Of a stretch of 64,000 nt of DNA, positions 52,627-62,017 are shown piece by piece. The stretch is from positions 29,575 through 93,574 of the forward strand of contig QXWO01000019.1 of assembly GCA_009911035.1 (NCBI GenBank), given 5' to 3'. Positions within the stretch are counted from its first letter, which is position 1. Each line of letters begins with the position of its first letter. The stretch is from Lachnospiraceae bacterium. GTDB taxonomy: Bacteria; Bacillota; Clostridia; Lachnospirales; Lachnospiraceae. The notes below the pieces were generated by a model. The model made no database searches. It was not told the DNA's origin and saw nothing but the letters and a program-made list of their open reading frames with translations. A program made the translations under genes and the position numbers.

Positions 52627-53991
52627 ATGAGATTCAGAAAAATTACAGCATTATTGATGGCGGCAGCCATGACAGTAAGCCTTGCGGCATGTGGTTCGGG
52701 AAGCAGCAATGCTCCGGCAGAAACGGCAGCAGGGGAGACAAAGACACAGGAAGCAGCGGATACAGGCGCAAAGGAAGAAAAAGAGCAGGAGAACACAGAA
52801 GCTTCGGGGGAAAAGGTGAAAATGACCGTGTCTGTGTGGGACAACGCAAGTTCCCCACAGTTCCAGGCTATGGCGGATGCTTTTATGGAAAAACATCCCG
52901 AGGTGGAGGTGGAACTGATCGACACTCAGGCTGACGAGTATGACAACAAGCTGACAGTTATGCTTGCAGGGGGCGATTCTGACCCTGATGTGATCATGGT
53001 TAAAAATGCGGAAACTCAGGTAACCATGAAGGACAAGAACCAGCTTCTGGATCTGACGGATTACATAGCAAGGGACGGTGTTGACTTATCTCTTTACAAT
53101 GGAGCGGCAGAACAGCTTCAGATGGATGGAAAGCAGTATACCCTTCCTTTCCGTCAGGACTGGTACATGCTTTTTTACAATAAGGATTTATTTGACGCGG
53201 CAGGGGTGGGATATCCTTCCGATGATATGACATGGGATGAATATGAAGCACTGGCAAAACAGATGACCAGCGGTGAAGGAAGTGAGAAGGTATACGGCAC
53301 CCATAATCATACCTGGATGGCAATGGTGTCTAACTGGGCAGTACAGGATGGCGAAAATACGCTGATGAACGAAGACTACAGTTTCTTAAAGCCCTATTAT
53401 GAGCAGGCTCTGCGTATGCAGGATGAGGGCGTTGTCCAGAGTTACGCAAACTTAAAGACAGGCAGCATCCATTATATCAGCGTATTTGAACAGCAGCAGT
53501 GTGCGATGGTTCCTATGGGAAGCTGGTTTATCGCTACACTGATTCAGGATAAAAAAGACGGTAAGTTTGACTTTAACTGGGGCGTGACAAAGATTCCCCA
53601 CCCGGAAGGGGTACAGGCAGGGGCAACTGTGGGAGCTGTAACACCTATTGCAATTAATGCAAAGACAGACGTACCTGACCAGGCTTGGGAGTTTGTAAAA
53701 TTCGTTACCAGTGAAGAAGGTGCAGGAATCCTGGCTGACAATAGCGTATTCCCGGCAATCACTACCGAGACCATCGTAGAGAAGCTTTCCTCTATCGGGG
53801 ATTTCCCGGAAGATGGAAAGACTGCATTAGAGATAACAAGCTTTGCATTTGACCGTCCACTGGATGCAAAGATGGCAGCAGTCAGAAAAGTGATCGAGGA
53901 AGAACATGATCTGATCATGATTGGCGAGGAAGACATCGACACTGGAATTGCCAATATGAATGAGAGAGCGGCAGAGGCAAGAGCGGAATAA
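52627..53991 (+). CDS. Sugar ABC transporter substrate-binding lipoprotein
   Basis: A 454-residue extracellular solute-binding protein (family 1, MalE-like). Signal peptide with lipobox LAAC (Cys22), a disordered Glu/Thr/Ala-rich tether (about 25-62), then the binding domain starting VKMTVSVWDNASSPQFQAMA and continuing with VELIDTQADEYDNKLTVMLA, PFRQDWYMLFYNKDLFD and TFVKFVTSEEG-like C-terminal features. The ribosome site is AAGGAGGACAC. Its ligand is not known; the operon context suggests oligosaccharides with uronic acid. Confidence 0.93.
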   Translation: MRFRKITALLMAAAMTVSLAACGSGSSNAPAETAAGETKTQEAADTGAKEEKEQENTEASGEKVKMTVSVWDNASSPQFQAMADAFMEKHPEVEVELIDTQADEYDNKLTVMLAGGDSDPDVIMVKNAETQVTMKDKNQLLDLTDYIARDGVDLSLYNGAAEQLQMDGKQYTLPFRQDWYMLFYNKDLFDAAGVGYPSDDMTWDEYEALAKQMTSGEGSEKVYGTHNHTWMAMVSNWAVQDGENTLMNEDYSFLKPYYEQALRMQDEGVVQSYANLKTGSIHYISVFEQQQCAMVPMGSWFIATLIQDKKDGKFDFNWGVTKIPHPEGVQAGATVGAVTPIAINAKTDVPDQAWEFVKFVTSEEGAGILADNSVFPAITTETIVEKLSSIGDFPEDGKTALEITSFAFDRPLDAKMAAVRKVIEEEHDLIMIGEEDIDTGIANMNERAAEARAE

Positions 53992-54023
53992 AGTAGAAAG
54001 AAATTTGGAAAATGGGCGTCCGG

Positions 54024-54055
54024 CTGTCCGGCAGAGGATGGACGGGCGCCCTTTC
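54024..54055 (+). other. Hairpin between binding-protein and permease genes
   Basis: GGGCG near 54024 pairs with CGCCC near 54052, with further inner GC pairs (TCC/GGA). It has no strong T-run. Such intercistronic hairpins commonly keep the binding-protein mRNA more abundant than the permease mRNA. Confidence 0.5.
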
Positions 54056-54096
54056 TGCGCCAAAAATTGTGCAAAAAAGAAAGGAGAGGTTTGCCA

Positions 54097-54990
54097 ATGA
54101 CCAGCAGACAAAAAAGGGAACTGAAAACCAACCTTGTAGGTTATTCCTTCATCATACCTAACTTTATCGGCTATTTTATATTTATCTTTGTGCCGGTTTG
54201 TTTTTCCTTTATTTTAAGCGTCATGAAATGGGACGGCTCGGACGCGCCCATGCAGTTTGTGGGATTACAAAATTTTATGAAACTGGCAGGTGACAGCACC
54301 TTTATTATTTCCCTGAAAAATACAGTTTGGTATGCTGTTTTTACGGTCCCCCTGACGCTGGCGGCATCCCTTCTGACGGCAGTGATGCTGAATTCCAAGA
54401 TCAAGGGAATCGTAGTATACAGAACAGCTTTCTTTTTCCCCTATGTGGCATCCCTTGTGGCGGTAGGGGCAGTCTGGAATATGCTGTTCCAGCCGGAATT
54501 CGGCCCCATCAATGAGATCCTGAAGGCGCTTGGGGTAGCCAATCCGCCCAAATGGTGTGCTTCCACGGACTGGGCAATGTGGGTGATTATCATAGTCAGC
54601 GTCTGGAAGTATATGGGATATTATATGGTGGTGTATCTGGCTGCACTGCAGGGAATCTCCCATGATTTGTATGAGGCGGCGGAAATCGACGGCGCTACAG
54701 GGCTGAAAAAGCTGCGATATATTACTATTCCCATGCTGACACCTACCACATTTTTCGTAGTGATCATGTTGACGATCCAGTGTTTTAAGGTTTTCGACCT
54801 GATTTATGTGATGACAGGAGGCGGGCCGGGAAGGGCCACCAACGTGCTGGTAAATCACATCTACAATGCAGCTTTTGTGGACTTTAAGTTCGGCTATGCC
54901 AGCGCCAGTGCCCTTGTACTGTTTGCCATTGTGCTTGTAATCACCCTGATCCAGCTTTGGGGCGAAAAGAAATTTACGGATTTTGTGTAG
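54097..54990 (+). CDS. Sugar ABC transporter permease, MalF type
   Basis: A 297-residue permease with six membrane helices. ATG 54097 follows AAAGGAGAGG; an upstream in-frame start has no such site. It begins TSRQKRELKTNLVGYSFIIP. The EAA loop that contacts the ATPase reads YEAAEIDGATGLKKLRYITI followed by PMLTP. The end of the protein (VLVITLIQLWGEKKF) is typical. It functions with the next permease; the shared MsmK/UgpC-type ATPase must be encoded elsewhere. Confidence 0.94.
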   Translation: MTSRQKRELKTNLVGYSFIIPNFIGYFIFIFVPVCFSFILSVMKWDGSDAPMQFVGLQNFMKLAGDSTFIISLKNTVWYAVFTVPLTLAASLLTAVMLNSKIKGIVVYRTAFFFPYVASLVAVGAVWNMLFQPEFGPINEILKALGVANPPKWCASTDWAMWVIIIVSVWKYMGYYMVVYLAALQGISHDLYEAAEIDGATGLKKLRYITIPMLTPTTFFVVIMLTIQCFKVFDLIYVMTGGGPGRATNVLVNHIYNAAFVDFKFGYASASALVLFAIVLVITLIQLWGEKKFTDFV

Positions 54991-55005
54991 GTTAGGAGGG
55001 AGCAT

Positions 55006-55833
55006 ATGAATACGAAAACATCAAAAAGCAGAGCGCTTGTTTACGGGGTTCTGACGATTCTTGCAGTGGGCATGGTCATTCCATTTGTCTGGATGCTTCT
55101 GGCTTCCTTCAAGACCAGCAATGAGGTATTCAGTATCCCTATGAAACTGATGCCGGAAATCTGGCATGGGGAGAACTATCAGGAAATCTGGAAAAAAATT
55201 CCCCTGCTCACTTTCTTTGTAAATACAACCAAGCTGACTCTGATCACAACTGTGATTCAGGTTCTTACAAGCTGCTTTGCAGCGTATGGGTTTGCCAAGG
55301 TAAAATTTAAGGGACGGGACATTTTGTTTGTCATTTATGTTACTACCATTGCCGTGCCATGGCAGGTGTACATGGTTCCCCAGTTTGCCCTGATGAGCAA
55401 AATGCAGCTTACCAATTCCCATTTGGGGCTGATACTGATGCAGGCATTCTCTGCGTTCGGCGTGTTCCTTATGAGACAGTTTATGATGGGAATCCCCGGG
55501 GAACTTCTGGAAGCAGCCCGGATTGACGGCCTGAACGAATACGGAATTTTTGCCCGCATTGCACTGCCTTTGGTAAAACCGGGAATTGCTACTCTGATCA
55601 TATTCACCTTTGTGAATATATGGAATGATTTTATGGGGCCAATGATTTACATTAACAGTACGGAATTAAAAACCATCCAGTTAGGTATAAGGATGTTCAT
55701 CTCCCAGTACGGCGCAGACTATGCGTTGATTATGGCTGCCTCCGTCTGTTCCCTGATTCCGGTCCTGATCATATTCATGCTCTGCCAGCGCTGGTTCATA
55801 GAAGGAATCGCAGCGGGCGGCGTGAAAGGATAA
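55006..55833 (+). CDS. Sugar ABC transporter permease, MalG type
   Basis: A 275-residue permease with six helices and the MalG hallmarks: IPFVWMLLASFKTSNEVFS after helix 1, LEAARIDGLNEYGIFARIAL then PLVKPG (EAA loop), and a C-terminal CQRWFIEGIAAGGVKG. The start follows TTAGGAGGGAGC, 15 bases after the MalF-type gene. It ends the operon at a long terminator hairpin. Confidence 0.95.
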   Translation: MNTKTSKSRALVYGVLTILAVGMVIPFVWMLLASFKTSNEVFSIPMKLMPEIWHGENYQEIWKKIPLLTFFVNTTKLTLITTVIQVLTSCFAAYGFAKVKFKGRDILFVIYVTTIAVPWQVYMVPQFALMSKMQLTNSHLGLILMQAFSAFGVFLMRQFMMGIPGELLEAARIDGLNEYGIFARIALPLVKPGIATLIIFTFVNIWNDFMGPMIYINSTELKTIQLGIRMFISQYGADYALIMAASVCSLIPVLIIFMLCQRWFIEGIAAGGVKG

Positions 55834-55854
55834 GAAATAGCTTTGGCAAAAATA

Positions 55855-55922
55855 TGCCGGATTAAAAATTCCCGCTAAACCTATGTACAGTGATGAGGTT
55901 TGGCGGGATTTTTTATCCGGCA
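55855..55922 (+). terminator. Long terminator hairpin after the first sugar ABC operon
   Basis: The 27 bases at 55855-55881 (TGCCGGATT... to ...CTAAACC) pair with 55897-55922 (GGTTTGGCGGG... to ...ATCCGGCA) with one G-U and a small bulge. The 3' arm contains six T after GCGGGA, which makes it a working Rho-independent terminator in shape. Confidence 0.85.
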
Positions 55923-55983
55923 GACTAACGGTTTCCCCTCATCCATACCCTTGGCGCTGCCCTAAATTTATGAAAATTCCACA

Positions 55984-56012
55984 TTGAAGATAAAAAACTC
56001 TTGTGCTATAAT
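55984..56012 (+). promoter_or_regulatory. Promoter of carAB
   Basis: TTGAAG (55984-55989) is 17 bases from TATAAT (56007-56012), with an extended -10 TG at 56004-56005. Start near 56019 leaves a leader of about 38 bases, too short for a PyrR-type attenuator. Confidence 0.75.
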
Positions 56013-56056
56013 TAGGCGATTGTGCAGAAAAAGTAAAGAAAGGGAGCTGGGATAAT

Positions 56057-57148
56057 ATGAAAGCATTTCTAATTCTGGAAGACGGAACTGTTTTTACGGG
56101 GACGCATATAGGCGCTCCAGGGGAAATCATCAGTGAGATTGTGTTTAATACATCCATGACCGGATATCTGGAAGTACTGACCGACCCCTCTTATGCGGGA
56201 CAGGCAGTATGTATGACGTATCCTTTGATTGGTAACTATGGCATATGTCTGGAAGACATGGAATCGGAAAGAGCGTGGCCGGATGGACTTATTGTGAGGG
56301 AGCTGTCCCGTATGGCAAGCAATTTCCGGAAGGACATTACGATTCAGGAGTTTCTGGAGCAACATGATATTCCGGGCATTGCAGGTATCGACACCCGTGC
56401 CCTCACCAAAATTCTTCGTGAAAAAGGTACCATGAATGGTATGATTACCACCGACGTCAATTATGATCTTACATCAATTCTTCCCAAGTTAAAGGCATAC
56501 ACTACCGGAAAAGTAGTGGAAAAAGTAACCTGTTCCCAAAAATATAAAATAGATAGTAAAACTGGCAGTGCAGAGAAAAAAGTAGCGCTCCTTGATTTTG
56601 GCGCCAAAAGAAATATTGCGTTGTCGCTGGCGGAAAAAGGGTGTGATGTGACAGTGTACCCTGCATTTACAAGAGCAGAAGAAATCCTGTCAGATAAGCC
56701 GGACGGAATCATGTTAAGCAACGGACCGGGTGACCCGAAAGAATGTACTTTCATAATAGAAGAAATTAAAAAGTTATATGATTCGGATACTGCAATTTTT
56801 GCCATCTGTCTGGGACATCAGCTTATGGCCCTTGCCATGGGGGCGGACACCTTTAAGATGAAGTACGGGCACAGAGGCGGCAACCATCCGGTGAAGGATC
56901 TGCAGACCGGGCGGGTGTACTTATCGTCTCAGAATCACGGCTACGTGGTGGACACTGCCAGAATGGACGAAAAAACAGCAGTACCTGCATTTGTTAATGT
57001 AAATGACGGAACCAACGAGGGGCTTTCCTACACCGGCAAAAACATTTTTACGGTCCAGTTCCACCCGGAAGCCTGCCCGGGTCCCCGGGATTCCGGCTTT
57101 TTGTTTGACAAATTTATAAAAATGATGGAGGTGGGGAAAAATGCCTAA
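56057..57148 (+). CDS. carA: Carbamoyl-phosphate synthase, glutamine-hydrolysing small subunit
   Basis: A 363-residue CarA that supplies ammonia from glutamine to CarB. N-terminal domain FLILEDGTVFTGTHIGAPGE and VFNTSMTGYLEVLTDPSYAG; class I amidotransferase domain with nucleophile Cys251 in FAICLGHQLMALA and His/Glu in VQFHPEACPGP. The ribosome site is AAAGGGAGCTGGG. It overlaps carB by eight bases. The gene serves arginine and pyrimidine synthesis; no pyr or arg genes are adjacent. Confidence 0.97.
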   Translation: MKAFLILEDGTVFTGTHIGAPGEIISEIVFNTSMTGYLEVLTDPSYAGQAVCMTYPLIGNYGICLEDMESERAWPDGLIVRELSRMASNFRKDITIQEFLEQHDIPGIAGIDTRALTKILREKGTMNGMITTDVNYDLTSILPKLKAYTTGKVVEKVTCSQKYKIDSKTGSAEKKVALLDFGAKRNIALSLAEKGCDVTVYPAFTRAEEILSDKPDGIMLSNGPGDPKECTFIIEEIKKLYDSDTAIFAICLGHQLMALAMGADTFKMKYGHRGGNHPVKDLQTGRVYLSSQNHGYVVDTARMDEKTAVPAFVNVNDGTNEGLSYTGKNIFTVQFHPEACPGPRDSGFLFDKFIKMMEVGKNA

Positions 57149-60100
57149 AAATCCCGAGGTAAAAAGAGTGATGGTGATAGGTTCTGGCCCGATTGTCATA
57201 GGACAGGCGGCGGAGTTTGATTATGCAGGGACACAGGCATGCCGTTCCCTTAAGGAGGAAGGGGTGGAGGTGATTTTAGTAAACTCCAACCCGGCCACCA
57301 TCATGACAGACAGGAACATTGCGGATAAAGTCTACATTGAGCCGCTGACAGCAAGGGTTCTGGAACAAATCATTGAAAAGGAAAGGCCTGACAGCATCCT
57401 GCCCACTTTAGGAGGACAGGCCGGGCTGAATTTAGGCATGGAGCTGGAGGAATCGGGTTTCCTTGCATCCCATCATGTAAAGCTTCTTGGAACCACAGCG
57501 GCCACCATAAAAAAGGCCGAGGACAGGCAGGAATTTAAGGACACCATGGAAAAAATCGGGGAACCATGCGCCGCCTCGAAGGTGGTGGAGACAGTGGAAG
57601 AGGGCGTGGCCTTTACCAGTGCCATAGGTTATCCGGTGGTTCTGCGCCCTGCCTACACTTTGGGCGGCTCTGGAGGTGGGATTGCCCGCGATCAGGAAGA
57701 GCTGGAGAGCATTCTTGAGAACGGCCTGCGCCTTTCCCGTGTGGGGCAGGTTCTGGTGGAGCGTTGTATTGCCGGCTGGAAGGAAATCGAGTATGAGGTT
57801 ATGCGGGATGGGGCGGGCAACTGTATCACTGTCTGCAACATGGAAAACATTGATCCGGTAGGGGTCCACACCGGAGACAGTATGGTGGTGGCTCCTTCCC
57901 AGACACTTGGAGACAAGGAGTACCAGATGCTCCGTTCTTCTGCCTTAAATATCATCAATGAGCTTCAGATTACCGGAGGCTGCAATGTGCAGTTTGCCCT
58001 CCATCCCACAAGTTTTGAATACTGCGTTATTGAGGTAAATCCCCGGGTCAGCCGTTCCTCGGCGCTGGCAAGCAAAGCTACCGGGTACCCTATAGCAAAG
58101 GTAGCGGCCAAGATCGCTTTAGGGTATACGCTGGACGAGATTAAAAATGCCATCACAGGCAAGACCTATGCAAGCTTTGAGCCGGTGCTGGACTACTGTG
58201 TGGTGAAACTGCCAAGGCTGCCCTTTGACAAATTCATTACAGCCAAAAGGACACTGACTACCCAGATGAAGGCTACCGGGGAAGTGATGAGCATTTGTGA
58301 TAACTTTGAGGGGGCGCTGATGAAGGCTATCCGTTCCCTTGAACAGCATGTGGAGTGTCTTTTGGACTATGATTTCAGTAATTTGTCCATACAAGAGTTA
58401 AAAGAAAGACTGAAAACCGTAGATGATCAGCGGATTTATGTGATTGCCCAGGCACTGCGTCAGGGGATTGACTATGAGACCATCCATGAACTCACCATGA
58501 TTGACTACTGGTTCATTGACAAGATTGCCATTTTAGTGGAGATGGAAAAGGCGCTGGAAAAAGGGCCTCTTACCATAGACTTACTAAAAGAGGCAAAGCG
58601 GATCGAATTCCCAGACCATATTATTGCAAGGCTGACGGGCGTGGAAGAAGAAAAGATCAGGCAGATGCGCTATGACAATGGTATTACTGTCGCCTACAAA
58701 ATGGTGGATACCTGCGCCGCCGAATTTGAAGCTGGCACGCCTTATTATTATTCCGTGTACGGCAGTGAAAATGAAGTGGTCAAAACCAATCCTGCCCAAA
58801 AAGTGCTGGTCCTTGGCTCCGGCCCGATCCGTATAGGACAAGGGATTGAGTTTGATTACTGTTCCGTCCACGCTACCTGGGCTTTTGCAAAAGCAGGCTA
58901 TGAGACGGTCATTATCAACAACAATCCGGAAACGGTGAGTACGGATTTTGACATTGCTGACAAGCTTTATTTTGAACCCCTTACGCCGGAGGATGTGGAG
59001 AACATTGTCAACATAGAAAAGCCTGACGGGGCAGTGGTGCAGTTCGGCGGGCAGACAGCCATCAAACTGACCCAGAGCTTAATGCGGATGGGGGTGCCTA
59101 TTTTGGGAACTAAGGCGGAAGATGTGGACGCCGCAGAAGACAGGGAGCTGTTTGACAAAATTCTGGAACAGACAAAGATTCCCCGGGCCCAGGGAGGAAC
59201 CGTCTATACTGCGGCGGAAGCAAAGGCGGTGGCAGGAAAGCTGGGCTACCCGGTGCTTGTGCGTCCTTCTTATGTGCTGGGCGGACAGGGGATGCAGATT
59301 GCCATTTCCGATGAAGAAATTGAGGAATTCATGGATATCATCAACCGGATTGCCCAGGATCATCCTATTCTGGTGGATAAGTATCTGCAGGGAAAAGAAG
59401 TTGAGGTGGATGCAGTCTGCGATGGCACGGATATTCTGATACCCGGCATTATGGAACACATAGAGCGGACCGGTGTCCACTCCGGCGACAGCATATCGGT
59501 CTATCCGGCGCCCACCATCTCCGGCACAGTTAAGGAAAAGATTGCAGAGTATACCAGAAGGCTTGCAAAAGCCCTCCATGTAAAAGGCCTTATCAACATC
59601 CAGTTTATTGCCATCGGGGAGGATGTCTATGTGATAGAAGTCAACCCCCGTTCCTCCCGTACGGTTCCTTATATCAGTAAGGTGACAGGGATACCTATTG
59701 TGGATCTGGCTGCCGGGGTGATCATGGGGAAAACGATAAAAGAGATGGGATATGAGCCGGGGCTGCAGAAGGAGGCGGATTATTTTGCCGTAAAGATGCC
59801 TGTGTTTTCTTTTGAAAAAATCAGAGGAGCGGAGATAAGCTTAGGGCCTGAGATGAAATCCACAGGGGAATGTCTGGGAATTGCCAAGACCTTCAACGAA
59901 GCTTTATACAAAGCCTTTCTTGGGGCAGGAGTGGACTTGCCGAAACATAAACAGATGATCATTACCGTGAAAGACGCGGATAAAGGGGAGGCAGTGGAAA
60001 TCGGACGCAGGTTTGAAAAACTTGGCTATAAGATTTACGCTACCAGAAGCACAGCCGCCGCCCTAAATGAAGCCGGGGTCAGGGCACGCAGGGTCAACAA

Positions 60101-60335
60101 GATTTCCCAGGAGTCGCCTACCGTGATGGATTTGATATTAGGACACAGAATTGACCTTGTAATCGATACCCCTACCCAGGGGCGGGACAAGTCCAGGGAC
60201 GGATTTTTAATAAGAAGGACTTCCATTGAAACGGGAGTGAACTGCATTACTGCCATGGATACTGCAAGGGCCCTTGTCACTAGTCTGGAAAGTGCAAATG
60301 ACCAGTTTACGCTGATTGATGTGGCATCTATCTAA
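57141..60335 (+). CDS. carB: Carbamoyl-phosphate synthase large subunit
   Basis: A 1064-residue CarB with two homologous ATP-grasp halves. The N half starts VMVIGSGPIVIGQAAEFDYA with RPAYTLGGSGGG and EVNPRVSRSSALASKATGYP; the second half from about residue 550 repeats the pattern (VLVLGSGPIRIGQGIEFDYC, RPSYVLGGQGM, EVNPRSSRTVPYISKVTGIP). The C-terminal MGS-like allosteric domain (about 930-1064) is complete. Full length. ATG lies inside the end of carA. Confidence 0.97.
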   Translation: MPKNPEVKRVMVIGSGPIVIGQAAEFDYAGTQACRSLKEEGVEVILVNSNPATIMTDRNIADKVYIEPLTARVLEQIIEKERPDSILPTLGGQAGLNLGMELEESGFLASHHVKLLGTTAATIKKAEDRQEFKDTMEKIGEPCAASKVVETVEEGVAFTSAIGYPVVLRPAYTLGGSGGGIARDQEELESILENGLRLSRVGQVLVERCIAGWKEIEYEVMRDGAGNCITVCNMENIDPVGVHTGDSMVVAPSQTLGDKEYQMLRSSALNIINELQITGGCNVQFALHPTSFEYCVIEVNPRVSRSSALASKATGYPIAKVAAKIALGYTLDEIKNAITGKTYASFEPVLDYCVVKLPRLPFDKFITAKRTLTTQMKATGEVMSICDNFEGALMKAIRSLEQHVECLLDYDFSNLSIQELKERLKTVDDQRIYVIAQALRQGIDYETIHELTMIDYWFIDKIAILVEMEKALEKGPLTIDLLKEAKRIEFPDHIIARLTGVEEEKIRQMRYDNGITVAYKMVDTCAAEFEAGTPYYYSVYGSENEVVKTNPAQKVLVLGSGPIRIGQGIEFDYCSVHATWAFAKAGYETVIINNNPETVSTDFDIADKLYFEPLTPEDVENIVNIEKPDGAVVQFGGQTAIKLTQSLMRMGVPILGTKAEDVDAAEDRELFDKILEQTKIPRAQGGTVYTAAEAKAVAGKLGYPVLVRPSYVLGGQGMQIAISDEEIEEFMDIINRIAQDHPILVDKYLQGKEVEVDAVCDGTDILIPGIMEHIERTGVHSGDSISVYPAPTISGTVKEKIAEYTRRLAKALHVKGLINIQFIAIGEDVYVIEVNPRSSRTVPYISKVTGIPIVDLAAGVIMGKTIKEMGYEPGLQKEADYFAVKMPVFSFEKIRGAEISLGPEMKSTGECLGIAKTFNEALYKAFLGAGVDLPKHKQMIITVKDADKGEAVEIGRRFEKLGYKIYATRSTAAALNEAGVRARRVNKISQESPTVMDLILGHRIDLVIDTPTQGRDKSRDGFLIRRTSIETGVNCITAMDTARALVTSLESANDQFTLIDVASI

Positions 60336-60435
60336 ATTTGAACAGAAAAATTGTGCATAGTGCACAGAAAATAATTTCGGAAATTTGCGAAAACGCCGAA
60401 ATTACTAAAAAAACAAAATCACCTATTGCATTTGT

Positions 60436-60465
60436 TTGTGATAGGTGATATCTTTAAATTGTAAT
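60436..60465 (+). promoter_or_regulatory. Candidate promoter of the second sugar ABC operon
   Basis: TTGTGA (60436-60441) is 18 bases from TGTAAT (60460-60465). The operator array begins immediately downstream, covering the expected start near 60472. Upstream in the same gap are a GTGCA/TGCAC palindrome (60353-60365) and two hairpins: AATTTCGG/CCGAAATT around 60373-60403, and ATCACCTAT/ATAGGTGAT around 60419-60450, the latter possibly a weak terminator for carB. Confidence 0.45.
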
Positions 60466-60466
60466 C

Positions 60467-60535
60467 GGAAACGTTACCGACAACGATACCGATATCGTTA
60501 CCGAAACCGTTACCAAGGCAGACGGAAACGTTTCC
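60467..60535 (+). promoter_or_regulatory. Array of five 12-bp CG-centred repeats, probable LacI-family operators
   Basis: Four contiguous 12-mers, GGAAACGTTACC (60467), GACAACGATACC (60479), GATATCGTTACC (60491) and GAAACCGTTACC (60503), are followed after nine bases by GGAAACGTTTCC (60524-60535), a perfect palindrome. The consensus GRWAACGTTACC is a LacI/GalR-type site with the central CG. The array lies between the likely promoter and the lipoprotein gene. No LacI-type gene is in the window. Confidence 0.7.
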
Positions 60536-60575
60536 AAAATCACAATTTTTAATTTCAAGGAGGAAAGGTATTATT

Positions 60576-61997
60576 ATGAAAAAGAAAGTAATTAGCGCAT
60601 TACTCTGCATCACAATGATTTCCAGCATGCTGATCGGCTGCGGCGGAAGCAGTGATGCGGCAGAAACACCTGCTAAGGCAGAGGAAGCAGAATCATCTTC
60701 CAATGAGGAAGCCCCGGCACAGGAAGAGACACAAGCGCCTGCTCCCGCAGAAGGAAGTGCAGAGGGCGGTTCTGTCTACTATCTGAATTTCAAACCGGAA
60801 GTAGATGAGCAGTGGCAGCAGATTGCAGCAGCTTACACAGAAACAACAGGGGTGCCGGTAAAGGTTGTTACAGCAGCAAGCGGTACATACGAAGAAGTTC
60901 TTAAATCTGAAATAGCAGGATCTGATGCGCCTACTTTATTCCAGATCAACGGGCCGGTTGGTTACAACTCATGGAAAGATTATTGTATGGATTTAAAAGA
61001 TTCCGATCTATACAACAACTTATCTGACAAGAGCCTTGCAATTACAGACGGTGACGGCGTATACGGAATCCCTTACACAGTTGAGTCTTACGGTGTTATT
61101 TACAATGACGCAATTATGCAGGCATACTTTGCAATGGACGGCGCTGTTGTAGCAAGCGTAGATGAAATTGACAGCTTTGACAAATTTAAGGCAGTAGTTG
61201 AAGATATGCAGGCCAAGAAAGATGATTTGGGTATTGAAGGCGTATTTGCATGTACATCCCTTCTTCCCGGTGAAGACTGGAGATGGCAGACACACCTTGC
61301 AAACATTCCTGTATTCTATGAATACAAAGATAAAGGGGTCAGCGACTTAGATGCAATTGATTTTACATACAGCGAGAATTTCAAGAACATCTTCGACTTA
61401 TACATCAACAACTCCACATGCGCTCCTACATTATTAGGAAGCAAATCCGTAACGGATTCCATGGGTGAATTTGCACTTGGACAGTGTGCAATGGTTCAGA
61501 ATGGTAACTGGGGATGGGGCCAGATTTCAGGCGTTGACGGAAATACAGTTGAAGAAGCAAACGTTAAATTCATGCCGATCTACACAGGCATCGCAGGCGA
61601 AGAAAGCCAGGGTTTATGTACAGGTACAGAGAACTTCTGGTGTGTAAACAGCCAGACATCTGAAGCAAACCAGAAAGCTACCCTTGATTTTGTAAACTGG
61701 ATGGTTTCTTCTGCAGAAGGTAAGGACTATATGGTTAACGCATTAGGAAATGCCGCTCCTTTTACTACCTTCGGCGATGAAGAAAAGCCTCAGGATCCTC
61801 TTGCACAGGAAATGTTCAGATACATGGAGAATGGAAAGACAAGCGTAAGCTGGAACTTCACAACATTCCCCAGCCAGGATTTTAAGGATGACTTCGGTGC
61901 AGCGCTCCTTGAATACTGCAACGGCAACATGACATGGGATGAAGTTGCAAACACAGTAGTTACAAGATGGGCTGAAGAAAAAGCAGCAACTAAATAA
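60576..61997 (+). CDS. Sugar ABC transporter substrate-binding lipoprotein
   Basis: A 473-residue family 1 solute-binding protein. Signal peptide with lipobox LIGC (Cys22), an acidic/Pro tether (about 25-65), then a mature domain with VYYLNFKPEVDEQWQQIAAA, PTLFQINGPVGYNSWKDYCM and ENFWCVNSQTSEANQKATLD. The ribosome site is AAGGAGGAAAGG. This subfamily resembles alpha-glucoside or oligosaccharide binders, but the ligand cannot be fixed. The codon choice looks like that of a highly expressed gene. It is controlled by the operator array upstream (inference). Confidence 0.93.
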   Translation: MKKKVISALLCITMISSMLIGCGGSSDAAETPAKAEEAESSSNEEAPAQEETQAPAPAEGSAEGGSVYYLNFKPEVDEQWQQIAAAYTETTGVPVKVVTAASGTYEEVLKSEIAGSDAPTLFQINGPVGYNSWKDYCMDLKDSDLYNNLSDKSLAITDGDGVYGIPYTVESYGVIYNDAIMQAYFAMDGAVVASVDEIDSFDKFKAVVEDMQAKKDDLGIEGVFACTSLLPGEDWRWQTHLANIPVFYEYKDKGVSDLDAIDFTYSENFKNIFDLYINNSTCAPTLLGSKSVTDSMGEFALGQCAMVQNGNWGWGQISGVDGNTVEEANVKFMPIYTGIAGEESQGLCTGTENFWCVNSQTSEANQKATLDFVNWMVSSAEGKDYMVNALGNAAPFTTFGDEEKPQDPLAQEMFRYMENGKTSVSWNFTTFPSQDFKDDFGAALLEYCNGNMTWDEVANTVVTRWAEEKAATK

Positions 61998-62017
61998 GCA
62001 TGAAACTATGATGAGGG

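Noticed and set aside
55923-56056. PyrR-dependent attenuator before carAB
   Set aside because: The likely transcription start leaves only about 38 bases of leader, without anti-terminator and terminator stems.
60467-60535. CRISPR array
   Set aside because: The 12-bp units are contiguous, too short, imperfect palindromes with no unique spacers, and no cas genes are nearby.
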